This document shows, one piece after another, positions 57,801 to 64,000 of a stretch of DNA of 64,000 nt. Both the position numbers and the translations under genes were made by a program. How positions within the stretch are numbered: the first letter of the stretch is position 1; every line of letters starts with the position of its first letter. This DNA is from Lycorma delicatula (lineage: Eukaryota > Arthropoda > Insecta > Hemiptera > Fulgoridae): assembly GCF_047948215.1 (NCBI RefSeq), contig NC_134456.1, forward strand, positions 201,388,034 through 201,452,033, given 5' to 3'. The notes under the pieces were generated by a model. It was not told the origin of the DNA. It did not search any database and saw only the letters and a list, made by a program, of their open reading frames with translations.

Positions 57801-60700
57801 ATCTATATTTATTTATGAAGGGATATTTACTGAGAAACTGCTTGTAAAGAAAAAAAATTCTCAAATATACACAGTTCACAGTAAATTCAATAATATCGAA
57901 TTAATAATTTTATTAATAATTAATTAAATCTATGTTCTGCTGCGTAATGCTGTTCATTAATGAATTATTTAGTAATTCATTTATTTATTTGAATTCATTA
58001 CATTTTTGTTTTTATTTTTATAAATAAGTAAATATATTTACTCAAATTGTTATTGGATAGTGTCAGTTTTTATGAATGCTGGTGTGAAAGTTTTATTAGA
58101 AATAATTTTCTTCAGTTATTAGGTACAAACTCATTCTTTGGGATACCTCGTTAGATCTTTAGTGCTTCAAATGGCAATAAAGAATTATTTGCATAATTTA
58201 ACAGGTTCCTCTTTAAGTTTCACCCAGACTGTTTTTTTGTTCAGTTGTTTTATTTATTGCATTCTTGTTTTTATTATTAATAAAGTGTTTTTTTAATGAA
58301 GAAATATATGTATTCACTCTAAATATTGTAGGATAGTGTTGATTTTCATAAATGTTAGATGTGGTAAAAAATTCTTCTTTACCACAATGTATTGATATTA
58401 TATATTACCACAATAGATTGTTTATTTTTCAAAGTGAAGTCAACTGATTAGGCAGGCTTTTTGCTTGTTTGATTAGAGCTTAAAACATTTATTTTCATGT
58501 AGAAATGTGTGCTTTATTTTGTTTGTTAAAAAAAAATTATATAATGTGATTGTTTTTCCAGATTATCATATTTACTAGATATATATTATTAAACATATTT
58601 TATACTGTTAATAAAGCTATTTAGGTTTACATATTGTTTCTTGAATTATATTAGTACAAAAAAAATATATTTTAAATGTATTAATTGAATAGCAAAATAT
58701 GTAAGTAACAAGTAATTCTTCAGAGGTTGATAAAGTATAGTAATTGATCAGCATATTTCTATATATCAATAACAGTTCTATATACTGTAAAACTTCAGTT
58801 CAGATTAGTTAAACAGGATTAATTTTCCAAAAATAGGAACTATTAGGTTTAGATTTGAAGATAATTTATTTTAATTTTAAAATCAATCTAGGATACACTC
58901 AAATAAAAAATAATTTTATGTTTAAAAACTTGGCAGTTGTTATTGTTATCTTTAACACGTTAAGACATATGATGCCTAAAATACCAATGAGTATTATGGC
59001 ATAATGAATTTGATTTTTACATCTTTAACTTTTGAATGATTCATCCATATTTTTTGAAGCTTTTTTGATTTATCCTGTTGTAGTTATTTATAGTTTGTGT
59101 ATTTAACTTACTTTTAGCCACATCAATTAATAATTTTATTATTCAGTGATTTTTATTCTACTTTTGTTGTGTATATATTATTATGAAAATAAAAATTCAG
59201 AAAGGAACTTTACTAAACATGGTTGCATAAACGTAACATCAGTATAAAGTATTAAAATTTGTTGAACCCATGGTTCTTAAATAATATGTTTGTTAACAAG
59301 TATCATATTTAAGAATAATTTTATTTTTAATCTGTTGTGTGTGGGTGTGTGTATCTGTATCTACAATATTTTTCTTCCTATCACATTATAGAAGTCATTC
59401 AAAAACTTAATATCATTAGTAGGTATATTCAAAACTAGAAAACTAATTAATAAATTTTTTTAAATAATGAAAAAATAAATTTGTGGTCTCTTTAAATCAT
59501 AAGTTGGAAAATTGAGGACTATTGTACTTGTATAGACATAGTTGTTAAGTACTTAGTATGTAATTGTTGCACTAATGAATTTAAATAAGCTATTGGAATA
59601 AGCTGATCTGAATAACTTTGGAAAATCTGTTAATTTTTTAAAATAAAATTTGAAGCACAAGTCTCATTTGTGTTTGGGATCAGCTGTGGATCTACCAAAT
59701 AGTTTACAAGCAGCAAAAGTTAGTGGTGCTGTTCACAGTAGGAATATTTCATTTCATGAATATTTATTTTTCATTCTATTGACCAAAAGATATTGACACA
59801 TGCATGGCTGTTAGTATTAGTACAGCGGAATATCAGTTACCTTAATTTTGATGAGGATAGTTTAATTGTGTAGAATGTGAAGTATATAATATTAGATGAG
59901 GAATATTTGTGTATAATACATACAAAATTCAGAATAAAATAATGATATACGTATATAAATTAGAATGTGTTGTAGGTAAAGAAGATAAGAGATTAAAGTA
60001 GGCTTAATTAGGTAAGCAGAGGCAAGAAACCTACATTTAATTAAATAACAGTTTGGAATTCTGTTTTATTTTAAATATAGAATAACTGTGGTTTTTTTTT
60101 ATAGGTGGACTCAGTTGTTTTATGGAACAATGGATGAAGTTGTTGGAGCAACTGAAATTAATTCTACCACATCACTTGATTCTAGTATACATATAGATCG
60201 TGGGTTCTGTTCTTGGCTTATTGCAATTTTTAAGATAAAGTATGTTGATATTTATTTTTAATAATTTTTAAAAAGTATTAAATTTTCCTGGCATTACTGT
60301 TGAAAAAAAAAGTCTAGTAGATAACACTGATTTTCTTTTGCGTTTGTAATATTACGTTAAAGCTGTGGTTCCCAAATTTTTCTGAGTTACGGCACCCTGT
60401 CTGAGTCAGAGATAAAAATAAATAAAACTCATGTATCTTCATTATTTTTCTACTCTATTAACATTAAATTAATAATTATAAATGTCTTGGTTCAATTAAT
60501 TATAAAGCTTTTACAGTATTTCATGGCGCCTCTGTGAAGAGGCTGCTGCTCCCCCAGGGCACTGTGGCGCACAGTTTGGGAATCATTGCATTAAAGTATC
60601 TAAACATTAATTTGCACATCCCTTTGTTACAAAAATTTATTGAATTTAAAAAATGATTTAATATTTTTCATTATTTAAATCTTATTTTGTTGGAAGTGTT

Positions 60701-60747
<47 letters not shown>

Positions 60748-61488
60748 TTTAATTTATAGTTTGCTATAACAATCAAGTGGTATTCCAATGATTTTTTGTG
60801 AATTTTACAGTTTGTGGTTTAAAAAATGATCATTTTATCAAAATAGATAATCAGAACTGCTTAGTGCTTTTCCTTTTCTTTTTTCTTTGTTCTGTTATCA
60901 CTTTTACAATGATATATGTTTCTTCAAAGTTGGTAAATTTGTATTATTGATTAATAAACATAAATGCAAAGATACATGCTAACTGGGTTTCTCATTGAAA
61001 CTTAATTTTTTACAGAGATACATATATTAATTAACATTTTATTTGTAGTTTTTAATGGTTTTTTAATAACTTTTAACAAATGTATCCATTCTGAAATACC
61101 AGATACTTCTGCAAAAGAGCTAAACAGAATTATGAAATTAGAAAAATAGTATTATTATTTGTTTTTTACAAATAGTTATATTGTACTGGTGGAATGAACT
61201 CTGTTTATTAGTACCAACATTATGTTACTGATTTAGTTTCACTTTAAGTAGTTTTAAGTATATGTGTATTAATATTTGATATAATATTAACAGGGATGAA
61301 AATATTTTACAAAAAAGTGGTTACGATGCTGTTCAGTATTTATCTTTCCAAAGACATATTATTGTTTTGGTTACCATTATTACATTAGTGTCATTGGTGA
61401 TTGTTTTACCTATAAATTACCATGGAAGTTTGCTTGAAAGTAGCGACCAGTTATTTGGACGTACTACCGTCAGTAACCTTCACCCAAA
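54637..61488 (+). CDS. Tmem63: Tmem63, OSCA/TMEM63 mechanosensitive channel, 5' part (runs off the window)
   Basis: TMEM63 proteins are membrane cation channels gated by membrane tension or osmotic stress. Four coding exons are visible: 54652-54825 (ATG; the exon probably starts at 54637 after acceptor ATTTTAG), 55652-55734, 60105-60239 and 61294-61488, with GT-AG introns in phases 0, 2 and 2 and donors GTAAGT, GTAATT, GTATGT and GTAAGT. They give 195 residues with no stops. Residues ~45-67 (PENLLLNFLGWLILVTLFAC) form the first membrane segment, followed by the family motif RKRAWNYGRLALV. GFCSWLIAIFKIKDE, YDAVQYLSFQRHIIVL, LPINYHGSLLE and FGRTTVSNL are near-diagnostic, the third including the start of the next membrane segment. 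The later channel-forming segments lie beyond 64000. Introns are 826, 4,370 and 1,054 bp. Confidence 0.92.
55652..55734 (+). CDS. Tmem63: Tmem63 second coding exon
   Basis: Acceptor GTTTCAG and donor GTAATT. Encodes ILVTLFACLRKRAWNYGRLA and then LVQKNEE; ends in phase 2. Confidence 0.9.
56059..56130 (+). repeat. ACTGCAAA tandem/inverted repeat patch
   Basis: ACTGCAAA/ACTGCAAC occurs five times in about 50 bp, then an inverted copy (TTTGCAGTTT) after ATATAACTATA, giving foldback potential. Confidence 0.85.
56308..57577 (-). mobile_element. Mos1-like (mauritiana subfamily) mariner, inactive
   Basis: About 1.27 kb with near-perfect 28-bp inverted ends: CAGGTGTGTAAATATGAAAC at 56308 and, reversed from the right, CCAGGTGTGTAAATATGAAA; TA lies outside each end (56306-56307, 57578-57579). 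The transposase reads leftward from a start-equivalent TTG (57401-57399) to TAA at 56383. Blocks seen: ALIFCHHLKKTAAESH, LKKFISGDLD, ELQALLDEDDAQTQ, WVPHELNERQ, IVTGDEKWIYF (first Asp), CVWWDQKGVIYYELLKPG, ILLHDNAPSH (second Asp), YSPDLAPSNNYLFASMGHA. Damage: ATG to TTG at the start; TGA at 57315-57317 and 56709-56711; Asn at the third catalytic Asp (56559-56561); a frameshift near 56500; a TGA near 56473. After the frameshift the C-terminus (FFWHGIHKLSERWEKCRASD) continues in another frame. It sits antisense in Tmem63 intron 2. Confidence 0.93.
60105..60239 (+). CDS. Tmem63: Tmem63 third coding exon
   Basis: Acceptor TTTATAG and donor GTATGT. Starts WTQLFYGTMDEVVG, passes a less conserved linker and ends GFCSWLIAIFKIK, a strongly conserved family block; phase 2 end. 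Confidence 0.92.
60363..60588. mobile_element. hAT-type MITE in Tmem63 intron 3
   Basis: A 226-bp noncoding element with inverted ends CTGTGGTTCCCAAATTTTTC and (reversed) CAATGATTCCCAAACTGTGC, flanked by 8-bp duplications CGTTAAAG (60355-60362) and CATTAAAG (60589-60596), 7 of 8 matching. CAGTGGTTCCCAAA-type ends and 8-bp duplications are typical of hAT non-autonomous elements. Confidence 0.85.
60703..60747. repeat. ATT microsatellite
   Basis: (ATT)n of about 45 bp in Tmem63 intron 3. Confidence 0.9.
61294..61488 (+). CDS. Tmem63: Tmem63 fourth coding exon
   Basis: Acceptor TTAACAG and donor GTAAGT. Encodes DENILQKSGYDAVQYLSFQR and then a hydrophobic segment HIIVLVTIITLVSLVIVLP, NYHGSLLE and FGRTTVSNLHPK; phase 2 end. 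The following exon was not found before 64000. Confidence 0.92.
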
Positions 61489-62723
61489 GTAAGTATTTCA
61501 CAGTGATTATTTTTCTACATATTAACTGTATGCATTATACAAATTAAATTGAATTGATTTATTTATTTGATGTTTAAAGAATTAAGTTCATTCAATTTGT
61601 GTTAAATTACTATTACAGATTATTAATTTTGAAAATTATTTTTAGTTTCTCTGTGTAAATAATAAGAATTATATTTATTACACTTGGTTACTAACCGTAG
61701 ATAACAGGAGTGCCGTTTATTATCTTGGGATCTCTAAGAAATGAAAATTTTCTAAAAATCAACCCAAAAATTTTTGAATGAATTATAATGCCCTTTCAAT
61801 ATTCTGCAGAGAATCTGTATTTATCTGTCTGTGTGAATGAATGTTGTGTGTAGTGCTGTATTTTTTTCCAGTTACAAAATTTACTACTTTATGGTAGTGA
61901 AATTTATGTAAGAGTGTAACTATATTACACTCTAAAAATTTGGGATGTGTTTAATAAATAATGATAAATACTGTATTTATTCAAGTAACCCCCGCACTTT
62001 CTTTCTTGGAATTGGAGAGAAAAAATAAGGGTGCGGGGCTTACTTGAAACATAGCCTAGAGCCAGGATAATTTATCTAAACGTTTTCTTAGAAGTACCTA
62101 AATTCAATCACATAAATATAGTTACATTAGGCTTTCGTTTATCAATACCGGATGCCGCTTAGTCTTTCTATTAATGATGACTATTTCAGAACCTATATTA
62201 GAAGAAAATAAATGGAAAAATACAGTACCATAATGATTTTCATTAAAATCATTATGTAATGTCATACTTCGCTGAACAAAGATCAGAACATAATTTCTTC
62301 ATTTTTTTAAACCAAATACTTCTCTATCTGTACTCGAACTATTTAAAGCAAAACGCAGTTGTTTTTTTTCCTATTTCTGTTAAATATTTTTTCTATTCAG
62401 TGTAAAATTTTCTTCATTATCTTATTATTTTTATGTATGATTAAGTTTTTGTAGTGAATGGAGCCATTCTTCAAAACATAAAATCTTTAATTATAAACTT
62501 TTTTTTTCTGAAGCTGTTAGTGATGTTATCACATCCCTAATCTTATAAGAGAAAGAAAGCAGAGTCTTCTGCTAGTTATCATTCATCATTTTTCCTATGA
62601 TTATTCACTACATTATCACTTAAAAAAAAAAAAAATGCAATTTAATTTTGTAATGTAAGATTGAAATTTTTTTTTAGAAAAAAATGTGGCTCTTTTTTTT
62701 AACCTTTTGGTTCGCAGTTAAGA
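61489..62723. other. Tmem63 intron 4, with a foldback at 61980-62048
   Basis: AT-rich except for a foldback with 18-bp arms: TTCAAGTAACCCCCGCAC (61980-61997) and, reversed, TTCAAGTAAGCCCCGCAC (62031-62048), one mismatch, 33-base loop. CTGTATTTA just left of it recalls Tigger/pogo ends. Nothing else recognised. Confidence 0.7.
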
Positions 62724-62838
62724 AATTTTTTTTCGCATGGGATGAGATAAATGCTTTGTAGCGCATGTAAAAAATGCCATGCCTGACCGGGATTCGAACC
62801 CAGGACCTCCAGGTGAAAGGCCAAGTCACTACCACTCT
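62724..62838 (-). mobile_element. tRNA-derived SINE, family 2
   Basis: The minus strand reads GTGGTAGTGACTTGGCCTTT (A-box/anticodon region), then GGTTCGAATCCCGGTCAGGC (perfect B box), then ATGGCATTTTTTACATGCGC and an AT-rich end. The tRNA-like part resembles tRNA-Glu (CTTTCAC loop) but lacks the 5' acceptor strand, so it is a SINE rather than a tRNA gene. Confidence 0.8.
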
Positions 62839-63597
62839 TTTTTACTTAGTTCCCCTTTATAGATTTTTTGTTTAAAAATTGATTTGTAATCAAGGTATAA
62901 TATTACATTTGTATTAGTTAAGGAATTTCCATTCTAAAAATTAATATGGTAGATTAATATGATAGGAAAAATCATTTCTGCTGTGTCTTAACGTGATGAG
63001 AGGAAAACAATAGAGGTTTGTACAATGATTATAGATTGTAAACGATTATGTAAGGAAAGATCAACAGAAAGCAACATGGAGGACAAAGAATATTATAGCT
63101 GTGCAATTCAAAGAATAGTTTAATTATTCATAAAATTGATTATTTAGAGTAAATGTGAATAAGATAAAAATATTCATGATGGTTGTCAACCATTGTTCAA
63201 GGGTAGCACAATAACAATATGAAAAAAATAAAATATGAACAAAATCATTGACTTTTAACCCAAATTTCACAGATATATGATCAGATACTCATATTAAACA
63301 CTGTATATGCTTACTATTTAATTTTCTATAACTAAGTCACAATTGATTGACTAAAATTCAGCTTAACTTCCAGAAAAATCATAAATTACGGACCAACTGT
63401 AGTTTGCAGGAATTTTTGGATTTCTTTTTAATTGTTAGAAAATTTTATTTTAGATTTTCATCCTTAAAAAACTTTGTTACTTATTTGCAAAGATATGATC
63501 TGTTATCAAGAAAATATGCTACATATCCACCCACATAACACCAGTATTGACTTTTTAAAAATTAATTGTAATTTTCAGCTCCTGCATATTTCCAACC
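62839..63597. other. Tmem63 intron 4, AT-rich
   Basis: Nothing recognised. Confidence 0.45.
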
Positions 63598-63675
63598 TGT
63601 GTGGTAAAGTGGTAGTATCTCTCTTTCATTTGGGTGATTCTGGAATCAAATCCTTTTCAGACTTGGTGTTTAATA
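63598..63675 (+). mobile_element. tRNA-derived SINE, family 2, degenerate copy
   Basis: TGTGTGGTAAAGTGGTAGTA, CTTTCATTTGG and GGAATCAAATCC...CAGACTTGG follow the same order as the copy at 62.7 kb (GTGGTAGTGAC, CTTTCACCTGG, GGTTCGAATCC, CAGGCATGG), in opposite orientation and more diverged. Confidence 0.6.
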
Positions 63676-64000
63676 GACAAAAAATAGATTAAAAAATTAT
63701 GTGATAAACTAAATTTTGTTGCTTTTAGTTATTTAATCAATAAATAAATAACCATTTGAAGGAGGCTTTTATATGAATAAATAAAGTTGATGGGAATAGT
63801 GGAATGGACAATATTTTAGGAAAATTGTTCTGCAAGGTAATTTTGTTTTTCCTGTAAGATGTAAAAAACACTATTAACTGGAACAAGAGTGTTAAGTCTC
63901 CTTGTTTCTAGCCAAATGTGGTAAATAGCTTTTACATACGAGTTCTGTTCTGAAAATAAGCAAACTTTATTTTTGTAATCTTTATTATTAATTTGACAGA
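63676..64000. other. Tmem63 intron 4 to window edge
   Basis: No exon-like sequence; the next coding exon should lie beyond the window. Confidence 0.5.

Larger units (their letters stand above)
55735..60104. other. Tmem63 intron 2
   Basis: 4.4 kb intron holding a dead Mos1-like mariner (56308-57577) and an ACTGCAAA repeat patch just left of it (56059-56130). The remainder, 57578-60104, is AT-rich with nothing recognised. Confidence 0.7.

Noticed and set aside
62760..62835. tRNA-Glu gene
   Set aside because: The 5' acceptor strand and D arm are not intact and an AT-rich SINE-like tail follows; related degenerate copies exist at 30.4 and 63.6 kb.
1..64000. CRISPR array, operon or multi-gene defence system
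   Set aside because: Intron-containing genes, SINEs and LINEs show this is eukaryotic; no regularly spaced identical repeats with unique spacers were seen.

Overview
This window is AT-rich animal nuclear DNA with no prokaryotic features. Short exons with GT-AG introns, Mos1-type mariner, Tc1, hAT and Tigger/pogo remnants, LINEs and tRNA-derived SINEs indicate an arthropod, most likely an insect; the species cannot be fixed from the sequence. Almost every long open frame is a broken transposon. The host genes are in exons too short to stand out as ORFs.

Layout. 0.7-6.0 kb: decayed Tigger/pogo, mariner and LINE pieces. 7.3-16.9 kb: a complete three-exon Srp9 gene (signal recognition particle 9 kDa subunit) on the minus strand; its two introns hold a Tc1 element with both ends, a SINE, and a GC-rich R1-like LINE tail with a 19-G run. 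17.5-20.9 kb: SINEs, a decayed DDE transposase, and a duplicated segment carrying a SINE in only one copy. 22.6-24.6 kb: an LINE scrap and a decayed minus-strand copy of a conserved metazoan ORF of unknown function. 26.1-28.4 kb: a decayed LINE. 30.4-31.2 kb: SINEs and a non-autonomous repeat with inverted-repeat ends that recurs inverted at 44 kb. 33.5-35.1 kb: a candidate three-exon plus-strand gene for an unrecognised 75-residue protein. 39.6-42.8 kb: a second LINE (endonuclease + reverse transcriptase), minus strand. 45-50 kb: Tc1-like and DDE remnants and a SINE. 50.2-53.9 kb: a decayed hAT element with both ends visible. 54.6 kb to the right edge: the 5' part of a Tmem63 (OSCA/TMEM63 mechanosensitive channel) gene, four coding exons seen, with a dead Mos1-like mariner in intron 2 and a hAT-type MITE in intron 3.

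Srp9 acts in co-translational targeting to the endoplasmic reticulum and Tmem63 is a membrane ion channel; nothing suggests the two are functionally linked. I found no CRISPR array, operon, defence system or other coordinated multi-gene system. The observations most worth checking are the unrecognised 75-residue gene, the conserved uncharacterised ORF copy at 23-24.6 kb, the SINE filled/empty pair at 18-20 kb, and the inverted-repeat element family. Family assignments are by eye from remembered motifs, with no database search.
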